The notes under the pieces are model-generated. The model saw only the letters and a list, made by a program, of their open reading frames with translations, was not told the origin of the DNA and made no database searches. 64,000 nt of DNA, taken from NCBI RefSeq assembly GCF_900091475.1, contig NZ_FMIB01000002.1:1240001-1304000 (forward strand), in the 5' to 3' direction. A program made the translations under genes and the position numbers. This document shows, in pieces, positions 48,584 through 56,281 of this stretch; within the stretch, counting starts at the first letter, position 1, and each line of letters opens with the position of its first letter. The stretch comes from Micromonospora chersina. GTDB lineage: Bacteria; Actinomycetota; Actinomycetes; Mycobacteriales; Micromonosporaceae.

Positions 48584-50557
48584 GTGACGGAGCGAGCGAA
48601 CAACGAACAACCTGCGGTGGGCGGCGAGGGGCCCACCGAGGATGGCGGGACAGCCTCTCAGGCATCGCTCGCCGGTCGCCCGGCGGCGGGACTGGGGTTG
48701 CTTCTGGGCGCGTTGGGGGTGGTGTACGGCGATATCGGCACCAGCCCTCTCTACGCGCTGAAGACGGTCTTCACTCTCGACCGTGGCCTGGTGCCGGACA
48801 GGCCCGACGTGTTCGGCGTGATCTCGCTGGTGTTCTGGTCGATCATCCTGATCGTGTCGGTCAAGTACGTCATCTTCATCCTTCGGGCCGACAACGAAGG
48901 CGAGGGCGGGGTGATGGCCTTGGCCGCCCTCGCTCGAAGATCGCTGCTCAAGGCCAACGCAAAGCGGGCCGCAACGGTGTTGGCGTTGGGGGCGCTGGGC
49001 GCTGCCCTGTTCTACGGCGACAGCGTCATCACCCCGGCGATCTCGGTGTTGTCCGCGGTGGAAGGACTGGAGGTCGTCTCTCCGCGGTGGGCGGTGGTGG
49101 TGCTGCCGGTGTCGGCGGTGATCCTCACCCTGCTGTTCACCATCCAGCGATGGGGCACGGGACGGGTCGGGTCCGTGTTCGGGCCGATCATGCTGCTCTG
49201 GTTCGCCTGTCTGGGTGTCGCCGGCGCGGCCGAGGTGCTGCGCCACCCGGGCATCCTGGCCGCACTGTCGCCGACCTACGCCGCCGCGTTCTTCGTGGAC
49301 CATCCGGTTATCGCATTCGTCGCGATGGGCGCCGTGGTGCTGGTGATCACTGGCGCCGAAGCGCTCTACGCGGACATGGGTCACTTCGGCCGCGCCCCGA
49401 TCCGCCGGGCCTGGTTCGTGATCGTGTTTCCCGCGTTGACACTCAACTACCTCGGCCAGGGCGCGTTGATCCTGCGGGCGCCGAAAAGCCGGGACAACCC
49501 GTTCTTCCTGCTGCTGCCCGCCTGGGCGCAACTCCCGATGGTCGTCCTGGCCACCGTGGCCACCGTGATCGCGTCCCAGGCGGTGATCTCCGGAGCGTTC
49601 TCGGTGTCCCGAGAGGCCATGCGGCTGGGCTTCCTGCCGCACCTGCGCATCCGGCAGACCTCCCGCCGGGAGTACGGGCAGATCTACGCGCCGGGAGTGA
49701 ACTGGGGTCTGTTCGCGGCGGTCCTGGTGGTCACGTTCGCGTTTGGCTCATCCACGAACCTTGCCGCCGCGTACGGGGTGGCGGTCACCGGCACCTTTCT
49801 GATCACCACGACGCTGTTCCTCATTGTCGCGCGGGTGCTGTGGCGCTGGGCCACGTGGCAGGTCGCGGTGTTCGCCGTCGTCGCCGGCAGCATCGAGCTG
49901 ACCTTCTTCACCGCGAACCTGGCCAAGGTCACCCACGGTGGCTGGCTGACGTTGCTCATCGCGGTCATCGTCTTCACAGTCCTGCTGACGTGGCGGCGTG
50001 GCGCCGAACTGGTCACCGCCCGGCGGATCGAACGGGAAGGGCCGCTTTCCGACTTCATCGACACCCTGCACGCCACGAACATCCCCTGGGTACCGGGCAC
50101 CGCCGTGTTCCCCCACCCGAACAAGGAGACGACGCCCCTGGCGCTGCGCGCGAACGTCGCGTACAACCACGTCCGACACCAGAAAATTGTGATCATTACA
50201 GGTCGCACCGCGAACATCCCACATATTCCGTGGGATCAGCGCCTGACCATCGACGATCTCGGCGATCCGAATGACGGCGTCATCCACATCTCCGCGGTCT
50301 TCGGCTTCCAGGACCCAACCGACTTCCCCGAGGTGGTGCGCCGAGCCGGCGCCCATCCCCTCGCCAAAGAACTCGACCTCGACCAGGTCTTCTACTTCGT
50401 CTCGAGGATCACACTCCGTTGCACCCGTAGGCCCGGCATGGCCACCTGGCGTAAGCGCCTGTTCATCGGCCTCGCCCACAACGCCGCCAGTCACTCCGAG
50501 TTCCTTCACCTGCCTGAGGAACGCACGATCGTCCTCAGCGCCGAAGTCCCCGTCTGA
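48584..50557 (+). CDS. kup: Kup-type potassium uptake transporter
   Basis: 657 residues from a GTG at 48584. After a 35-residue polar N-terminus the family hallmark GVVYGDIGTSPLYALK opens helix 1, followed by LRADNEGEGGVMAL, ALFYGDSVITPAISVLSAVE and GAEALYADMGHFG. Twelve helices extend to about residue 450, and a cytoplasmic C-terminal domain of about 180 residues ends in LPEERTIVLSAEVPV. Low-affinity proton-coupled K+ uptake. I looked for a ydaO-type c-di-AMP riboswitch in 48407-48583 and did not find its conserved blocks. Confidence 0.93.
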   Translation: MTERANNEQPAVGGEGPTEDGGTASQASLAGRPAAGLGLLLGALGVVYGDIGTSPLYALKTVFTLDRGLVPDRPDVFGVISLVFWSIILIVSVKYVIFILRADNEGEGGVMALAALARRSLLKANAKRAATVLALGALGAALFYGDSVITPAISVLSAVEGLEVVSPRWAVVVLPVSAVILTLLFTIQRWGTGRVGSVFGPIMLLWFACLGVAGAAEVLRHPGILAALSPTYAAAFFVDHPVIAFVAMGAVVLVITGAEALYADMGHFGRAPIRRAWFVIVFPALTLNYLGQGALILRAPKSRDNPFFLLLPAWAQLPMVVLATVATVIASQAVISGAFSVSREAMRLGFLPHLRIRQTSRREYGQIYAPGVNWGLFAAVLVVTFAFGSSTNLAAAYGVAVTGTFLITTTLFLIVARVLWRWATWQVAVFAVVAGSIELTFFTANLAKVTHGGWLTLLIAVIVFTVLLTWRRGAELVTARRIEREGPLSDFIDTLHATNIPWVPGTAVFPHPNKETTPLALRANVAYNHVRHQKIVIITGRTANIPHIPWDQRLTIDDLGDPNDGVIHISAVFGFQDPTDFPEVVRRAGAHPLAKELDLDQVFYFVSRITLRCTRRPGMATWRKRLFIGLAHNAASHSEFLHLPEERTIVLSAEVPV

Positions 50558-50689
50558 ACTCGACCCCGATCAGTCACACCGAGGCCAGGGCTCCTCCGGT
50601 AACGGCTGCTCAAGCGCCCACGTGGATGCCTGGCCAAAGTGCCGGATCTCGTTCGGCCCGGAAACAGAAGGCCGGAAGGTCGCTCGGGC

Positions 50690-50974
50690 TGCGGCTGGTG
50701 ACCGCGCGATGCAGCAGCAGGGAATCGTCGCCCGGCGGACGGGCCGGTACCCGCAGGCGCGCCAGCACCTCGGGCGGGCGCTGCAGCTCGCCGATCAGAC
50801 GGGAGACCGCAGGACACGCGGTAGCACGCTGTACAACCTGGGCATCGTCCACCGCCGGCTCGGCGAATGTCGGCGGGCATCTCCCCCGCGGGTGAGACGG
50901 AACGCGCGGAAGCGGTCGGCCTGTTCGCCGGGACGGGCATCCCGTTGACCACGGTCCTGCCGAAACCACCCTGA
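50690..50974 (+). pseudogene. Remnant of a TPR-repeat protein
   Basis: One frame reads QQGIVARRTGRYPQARQHLG, RALQLADQTGDRRTRGSTLY and NLGIVHRRLGE, a clear tetratricopeptide pair. A second frame takes over near 50870 as AGISPAGETERAEAVGLFAG and ends PKPP-stop at 50972-50974. The rest of the protein is missing and no start is evident. TPR blocks of this type occur in SARP/AfsR-like and NB-ARC regulators. The following 50975-51232 contains no gene I can support. Confidence 0.5.
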
Positions 50975-51232
50975 TCGTCGGGGAACCGTCCATGGAACTC
51001 TGCGGAGGGCCGGGAGTGGACTCCCGGCCCTCCGCTCGTCTCGACGCGTCGGCGCGCCTACCGGCTCAGGAGCCGGCCGGCGGGTTCACCACGCTGACGG
51101 TCGCACGCGCTCAGGAGCTGCACCGTCTGCGACTTCCCGCTGCCTGCCAGCACCTCCTTGTGCAGGCACATCTCCGGCACCGGCTGGAGCCCGAAGGTCG
51201 CGTCGAACGGCTGGCGGCGGTTGCTCGGCCGG

Positions 51233-52314
51233 GTGCCGTCCGCCGCGGGCGCGGAGGCACTGCCCATCACGTACGTGCTGCCGATCCGCCGGCTCGACAC
51301 CCGCGACAGTGACGAGCTGACCTCGTACCTACGCTGGCTGGCCGCCCGGGTGGAGGTCATCGTCGTCGACGGCTCGCCGCCGCGGGTCTTCGCCCACCAC
51401 CACCGGCTGCGGGCCGAGCTGGTCCGGCATCTGCCACCCGAGCCGGGGCTGCGGGGGCGCAACGGCAAGGTGCTCGGCGTGCTGACCGGCGTGCCCGCCG
51501 CCGGCCACGAGGCTGTGGTGATCGCCGACGACGACGTGCGCTACGACGAGCACGGCCTGCGCGCCGTCCGGCTCCTGCTGCGCCGGGCGGACCTGGTGCG
51601 CCCGCAGAACTATTTCGACCCGCTGCCCTGGCACGCCTGCTGGGACACGGGACGGATCCTGCTCAACCGCGCGGTCGGCGCGGACTTCCCGGGGACCCTG
51701 GCGGTGCGGCGCAGCGTCTTCCTCGCCATGGGCGACTACGACCCGGACGTGCTCTTCGAGAACCTGGAACTCATCCGGACCGTGCGGGCTTACGGAGGTA
51801 CCGTCGCCACCGAGGCCGGTCTGTACGTCCGGCGCCTGCCCCCGACCACCCGGCACTTCTGCTCGCAGCGGACCCGGCAGGCGTACGACGAACTCGCGCG
51901 GCCCGTGCGGCTGCTGGCGGCGCTTCTCGTGCTGCCCGGCGTTGTCGCGGCCGTCGCCGCACGACGGCCCGCGCTGCTGGCCAGCGGCGCCGCGGCTGTC
52001 GTCGCGCTCGCCGAAGCGGGTCGCCGCCGTGCCGGCGGCAGAGCGGTCTTCCCCCCGGCCACGGCCTGGACGGCGCCACTGTGGCTGCTGAACGCGGCGT
52101 GTGCAGCTGGCTCGCCGTGAGCCAGGCGGTGTGCCGCGGCGGGGTCCGCTACGCCGGCGGGCGCCTGGGCCGCGCGGCGAACTCGACCCGCGCCCTGCGC
52201 CGCCGGCTCGCACAACCGCGGCGCGCTACCTGGTGGAAACAGGCGGACAGCGCCGACGCCGGTCGCCGCTCCCCGGGCTCATCCGCACCAGCCGCCCCGG
52301 CCACGCAGACCTGA
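51233..52314 (+). pseudogene. Family 2 glycosyltransferase gene with a late frameshift
   Basis: From the GTG at 51233 (a TTG at 51158 is an alternative) the frame reads LPITYVLPIRRLDTRDSDEL, the nucleotide-sugar block AAGHEAVVIADDDVRYDEHG, VRPQNYFDPLPWHACWDTG and a C-terminal hydrophobic stretch, stopping at 52120. At about 52091 the other frame continues ERGVCSWLAVSQAVCRGGVR and YAGGRLGRAANSTRALRRRL to 52314. This is how relatives end (PLWLLERgvCSWlA...GGv.Y...RL..AA). Adding one G in CTGCTGAAC would restore the full C-terminus. It may still be partly functional. Confidence 0.65.
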
Positions 52315-52408
52315 GTGGTCGGTCATCGGGCGGCTGACCTCGATCCGCGGTGACCGTCGTGCGTTCGGAGGCGGGCCGAACGTCGGCCGCTGCCGTCCCG
52401 CCCTGTTT

Positions 52409-52426
52409 CGCTACGCGACCGTAGCG
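52409..52426. promoter_or_regulatory. 18-bp palindromic operator upstream of the Ddn-NmrA-TetR operon
   Basis: CGCTACGCGACCGTAGCG: perfect 7-bp arms around CGAC, 14 bp before the ATG at 52441. The overlap with the expected promoter zone and the TetR gene as third gene of the same operon make this the likely autoregulatory site. Confidence 0.7.
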
Positions 52427-52440
52427 TTAGTGTGGGCGAC

Positions 52441-52944
52441 ATGGCATCCTCACCGCGACCGCCCGTCGAGCGGGTCCGTCCGCCGAAGGCTCCGTACCGG
52501 GTCGTCAACCGGCTCGTGCGCACGCTGCTGTCGACACCGTCCCGCGCCCGCCGGATCGGCCGGCACCTGCTCCTGCTGCACGTCACCGGCCGACGGTCGG
52601 GCCGCCAGCTGGTCTTCCCGGTGGCCTACCGGGACAACGGCGACGGCCGGCTGCTCGTCCTGACGAACTCGCCGTGGCGGGTCAACCTGCGCGACCGCCC
52701 GGACGTCGCCGTGACGCTGCTCGGCCGGCAGCGGCCGGCGCGGGCGCACCTCGTCGAGGACCCGGACCGCGTGGCCACGGTCTACCGTGCGCTCATCGAA
52801 GCGGTCGGGCACCAGCGCGCGGGCCGGCGGATGGGCATCCGGATCAACGTGCCCCGCACGCCCACCCACGAGGAACTCGCCGAGGCGGCACGCCGCGACC
52901 GCCTGGCCCTGGTCTACCTCGACGTCGAGGGCGGGACGCGATGA
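52441..52944 (+). CDS. Ddn-type nitroreductase/quinone reductase family protein (F420-dependent)
   Basis: 167 residues from the ATG at 52441. The split-barrel core shows LLLLHVTGRRSGRQLVFPVA, GRLLVLTNSPWRVNLRDRPD and ARAHLVEDPDRVATVYRALI, the DUF385/Ddn family order. Family members use coenzyme F420H2 to reduce quinones or nitro compounds; F420 occurs in these actinobacteria. First gene of an operon; overlaps the NmrA-like gene by ATGA. Confidence 0.83.
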   Translation: MASSPRPPVERVRPPKAPYRVVNRLVRTLLSTPSRARRIGRHLLLLHVTGRRSGRQLVFPVAYRDNGDGRLLVLTNSPWRVNLRDRPDVAVTLLGRQRPARAHLVEDPDRVATVYRALIEAVGHQRAGRRMGIRINVPRTPTHEELAEAARRDRLALVYLDVEGGTR

Positions 52945-53810
52945 CCGCTCCGGTGCTGGTCACCGGGGCGACCGGGAACGTCGGCGGGGCGGTGGCCCGG
53001 TCACTGCACGCCGCCGGCACCCCGATCCGCGTCGCCGGCACCGACGTGGCCAAGCTCCGGCGGCGGTTCCCCGACGTACCCCCGGCCCGCCTGGACCTGC
53101 TGGATCCACGCACGTTCGACGCGGCGCTGCGGGGCGCGGGCGGGCTGTTCCTGCTCCGGCCGCCGCAGATCGCCCGCGTCGGGCCCACCCTGAACGCGCT
53201 CGTCGACGCCGCCGCCCGCCACGGCGTCGGGCACGTGGTGTTCGCCTCGGTCACCGGCGCCGACCGCAACCGGCTGGTGCCCCACCACCGGGTGGAGACG
53301 CACCTGCGCGCCGCCGGCCTGCCGTACACGATCCTGCGTCCGGGGTTCTTCGCCCAGAACCTGGCCGACGCCTACGGCCGGGACATCCGCGAGGACGACC
53401 GGATCTACCTGCCCGCCGGCAGCGGGCGGGCGGCGTTCGTCGACACCCGCGATCTCGGGGACGTCGCCGCCACGGTCTTCGCCGACCCGGTCGCGCACGG
53501 CGGCGCCGCCTACGCGCTGACCGGCCCCCAGGCGCTCGACTTCGACGAGGTGGCCGCCCTGCTCACCGAGGTACTCGGCCGGCCGGTCCGCTACCAGGCG
53601 GCCAGCGTCGGCGGCTACCTCCGACACCTCCGGCGGCGGGGGACGCCCCTGACGCAGGCGCTGGTGCAGGCCGTCCTGCACACCGGCCTGCGCCGCGGGC
53701 AGGCGGAGCGGGTCGACCCCACCCTGCCACGCCTGCTCGGCCGGCCACCGCGCACCCTGCGACAGTATGTGCAGGACCACCGGGACCGGTGGCGGACGGC
53801 GACAGGATGA
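52941..53810 (+). CDS. NmrA-like NAD(P)-binding quinone oxidoreductase
   Basis: 289 residues; start set by the ATGA overlap. Rossmann start VLVTGATGNVGGAVARSLHA (G-x-x-G-x-x-G), then GVGHVVFASVTGADRN, HHRVETHLRAAGLPYTILRP and GFFAQNLADAYG, matching QorB/NmrA-type proteins. The conserved Lys of QorB-like enzymes is replaced in the HHRVE segment. It probably works with the Ddn-type reductase on quinone or similar stress. It is followed 19 bp later by the TetR gene. Confidence 0.87.
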   Translation: MTAPVLVTGATGNVGGAVARSLHAAGTPIRVAGTDVAKLRRRFPDVPPARLDLLDPRTFDAALRGAGGLFLLRPPQIARVGPTLNALVDAAARHGVGHVVFASVTGADRNRLVPHHRVETHLRAAGLPYTILRPGFFAQNLADAYGRDIREDDRIYLPAGSGRAAFVDTRDLGDVAATVFADPVAHGGAAYALTGPQALDFDEVAALLTEVLGRPVRYQAASVGGYLRHLRRRGTPLTQALVQAVLHTGLRRGQAERVDPTLPRLLGRPPRTLRQYVQDHRDRWRTATG

Positions 53811-53829
53811 CCAGCGCGGGGAGGGACGG

Positions 53830-54399
53830 ATGAGCTCGACGACGGACCCACGCGTGCGGCGCACACGCGCCGTGGTGGTCACCACCGCGCTGGGCCTGCT
53901 CGCCGAACGTGGCATCGCGGGAACCACCATCGAGGCCGTCGCCGAACGCTCCGGAGTGGCCAAGACGACGATCTACCGGCACTGGGACGGCCAGGCCGCC
54001 CTGGTGTTCGACGCCTTCGACAGCATCCGGCGTGCGCCCGAGGACCCCGACACCGGGACCCTGCGCGGCGACCTGACCGACCTGCTCACCGGCCTCGCCG
54101 CGGCGCTGTCCGAGGGCGCCGCGGCCGGGCTGTGGTTCGCGCTGGTCGAGGCCGCCGAACGCGACCCGGGCCTCGCCGCCCTGCACCGCCGCGAGGCCGA
54201 GGCGCGGCACGGCGTCATCCTCCGCGTCATCCGGCGGGGCATCGGCCGCGGTGAACTGCCCGCCGATACCGACCCCGCCGAGGTGCTCGACCTGCTCGCC
54301 GGCCCACTGTTCTACCGCCGGGCCACCTCCGGCGCCCCCGTCGACCGGTCCTTCGCGCAGCGCATGGTCGAACGGGTGCTGCGGGCCTACGCGCCCTGA
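53830..54399 (+). CDS. TetR-family repressor of its own operon
   Basis: 189 residues from the ATG at 53830 with GGGAGGGA upstream. N-terminal helix-turn-helix: GLLAERGIAGTTIEAVAERS and GVAKTTIYRHWDGQAALVFD (about 20-60). The C-terminal domain fits the TetR_C group with VEAAERDPGLAALHRRE and LDLLAGPLFYRRATSG. Third gene of the operon at 52441; the palindrome at 52409-52426 is its likely operator. Its ligand is probably a quinone or electrophile. Confidence 0.92.
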   Translation: MSSTTDPRVRRTRAVVVTTALGLLAERGIAGTTIEAVAERSGVAKTTIYRHWDGQAALVFDAFDSIRRAPEDPDTGTLRGDLTDLLTGLAAALSEGAAAGLWFALVEAAERDPGLAALHRREAEARHGVILRVIRRGIGRGELPADTDPAEVLDLLAGPLFYRRATSGAPVDRSFAQRMVERVLRAYAP

Positions 54400-54411
54400 G
54401 ACGACGCGATC

Positions 54412-55638
54412 TCAGCTCAGCGCGGCCGCCTTGCGCAGCAGCACGGACCGTTCGCGCCCGTTAGCGCACAGCCGGGCCGCCAACTCCAGCTCGGCGCGCG
54501 CTTCCGGTCGCCGTCCGAGCCGGGCCAGCAGCTCACCGCGTACGGTCGGCACCAGATGCGAACCGGGGAGCCGGTCCGCGGCGATCAGCTCGTCCACGAT
54601 GGCCAGGCCGTGCGCCGGACCCGACGCCATGGCCACGGCGACGGCCCGGTTGAGCTCGACCACCGGCGACGGTGCGACCCGGCCGAGCGCCTCGTAGAGC
54701 ACCACGATCCGCTCCCAGTCGGTCGCCTCGACCGAGGGCGCCGAGGCGTGGGCGGCGGCGATCGCGGCCTGCAGGCCGTAGGGGCCCAGGCCGCGAGTCG
54801 ACGCCGTGGCCAGCGCGGCCAACCCACGGCGGATCGCCGCGACGTCCCACCGTCGCCGGTCCTGGTCCTCCAGCAGGATCGGCGAGCCGTCCGGGCCGGT
54901 GCGGGCCGGGAAGCGCGCGGCCGTCAGCTCGAACAGGGCGAGCAGCCCGTGCACCTCGGGCTCGTCGGGCTGCAGCGCGGCCAGCGTACGAGCCAGCCGG
55001 ACCGCCTCGTACGCGACCTCGGGGCGCAGCAGCCGGTCGCCCGACGTGGCCGTCGACCCCTCCGCGAAGATCACGTAAAGGACGCTGAGCACGCCGCCGA
55101 GCCGCTCCCGGCGCTCGCCGGCCGCCGGCAGCTCGAACGGCACCCCGGCCGCCGCGATCGTCTTCTTGCCCCGGGTGATCCGGGCCTGCACGGTCGGCAC
55201 GGGTACGAGGAACGCGCGAGCGATCTCCTCGCTGGACAGGCCACCGACCACCCGCAGGGTCAGCGCCACCCGGACCTCGGGGGACAGCACCGGGTGGCAG
55301 CTGATGAACATCAGCGCGAGCACGTCGTCATCGATCCGGTCGGGATCGACCGCCTCGTCAACCGGCGGACCGGCCGCCAGGTCGGCTGCCAGCACGGCGT
55401 ACCGGTCCTGGAGGGTGGCCCGGCGGCGGATCGCGTCGACGGCCCGCCGCCGGGCCGTGGCCATCACCCAGCCGGCCGGATTGGCCGGAGAGGCGAGCGG
55501 CCACGACACCAGCGCCTCGGCCACCGCCTCCTGGGTCGCGTCCTCGGCCAGCCCGAAATCGCCCGTGAACCGGGTCAACGCGGCGACGATCCGCGCCGAC
55601 TCGATCCGCCAGACGGCCTCCACGCCCGCCGCGTCCAT
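54412..55638 (-). CDS. ECF42-type RNA polymerase sigma factor with C-terminal extension
   Basis: 408 residues from the ATG at 55638; the longer frame upstream has no start and covers the DGPF gene. Sigma region 2: RFTGDFGLAEDATQEAVAEA and ANPAGWVMATARRRAVDAIR. Region 4: GGLSSEEIARAFLVPVPTVQ. A helical, TPR-like extension of about 220 residues follows (LYEALGRVAPSPVVELNRAV is its signature). ECF42 factors lack a classic anti-sigma factor and are linked to DGPF/YCII proteins, exactly as here. Gene order is DGPF first, then sigma, 43 bp apart on the same strand. Confidence 0.9.
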   Translation of the reverse strand: MDAAGVEAVWRIESARIVAALTRFTGDFGLAEDATQEAVAEALVSWPLASPANPAGWVMATARRRAVDAIRRRATLQDRYAVLAADLAAGPPVDEAVDPDRIDDDVLALMFISCHPVLSPEVRVALTLRVVGGLSSEEIARAFLVPVPTVQARITRGKKTIAAAGVPFELPAAGERRERLGGVLSVLYVIFAEGSTATSGDRLLRPEVAYEAVRLARTLAALQPDEPEVHGLLALFELTAARFPARTGPDGSPILLEDQDRRRWDVAAIRRGLAALATASTRGLGPYGLQAAIAAAHASAPSVEATDWERIVVLYEALGRVAPSPVVELNRAVAVAMASGPAHGLAIVDELIAADRLPGSHLVPTVRGELLARLGRRPEARAELELAARLCANGRERSVLLRKAAALS

Positions 55639-55681
55639 CAGATCCGGCCGTCGCTCGCGTGCCCGGCCAGGTCCTCGCCGG

Positions 55682-56053
55682 TCACCTGTCGACCTGCGGG
55701 ACCTCGTCGCTGCCGGGCACCCGCCGGACCTCGATCTTGGATCCGCGGGCCGCCGGGACCCGCTTGGCCCATTCGACCGCCTCCTGCTTCGAGGCGACGT
55801 CGAGCAGGAAGAAGCCGCCGAACAGTTCCCTGGTCTCGCCGTACGGGCCGTCCGTGACCACCGGCGCCTCACCGCTGAAGTCGACCACGACGCCCCGGCC
55901 CGGATCGTCCAGCCCTTCGGCCGCGAGGAGAACGCCGGCCTTGACCGTCTCCTCGATGAACTGACGGGTCGCGGCCATCATCTGGTCGATGTCGGCCATC
56001 ATGGCCGCGTTCGACTCGTCGGTGCCCCGCATGATCAGCAGGTACTTCGGCAT
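55682..56053 (-). CDS. DGPF/YCII-related partner of the sigma factor
   Basis: 123 residues from the ATG at 56053. The signature is VVTDGPYGETRELFGGFFLL (the DGPF motif), preceded by the start MPKYLLIMRGTDESNAAM. YCII-like ferredoxin-like fold. DGPF proteins are the standard neighbours and presumed modulators of ECF42 sigma factors, although the mechanism is not established. Probably co-transcribed with the sigma gene. An ORF extending to 58294 in this frame is shadow of the synthetase. Confidence 0.9.
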   Translation of the reverse strand: MPKYLLIMRGTDESNAAMMADIDQMMAATRQFIEETVKAGVLLAAEGLDDPGRGVVVDFSGEAPVVTDGPYGETRELFGGFFLLDVASKQEAVEWAKRVPAARGSKIEVRRVPGSDEVPQVDR

Positions 56054-56281
56054 CGCGTTCTCCTCGTCCAGCGGGCCCGCCTCTCGGCCCTCGCACCCTA
56101 ACGTCGAACGAGCGGCCCGCGGATCGACACGGCCCCGGAGAAATCTGCCGCCGTGACGCACTGTTCGCCCGCTCCCGACCCTTCGGCCCGGACGGGCGGG
56201 GCGTTTGCCCGGGTACGCATCGGGCATTCGCGCTGCGGAGCACGGCGACGCGACGATCGACAGCCAGGGGGCGTACCGGGC

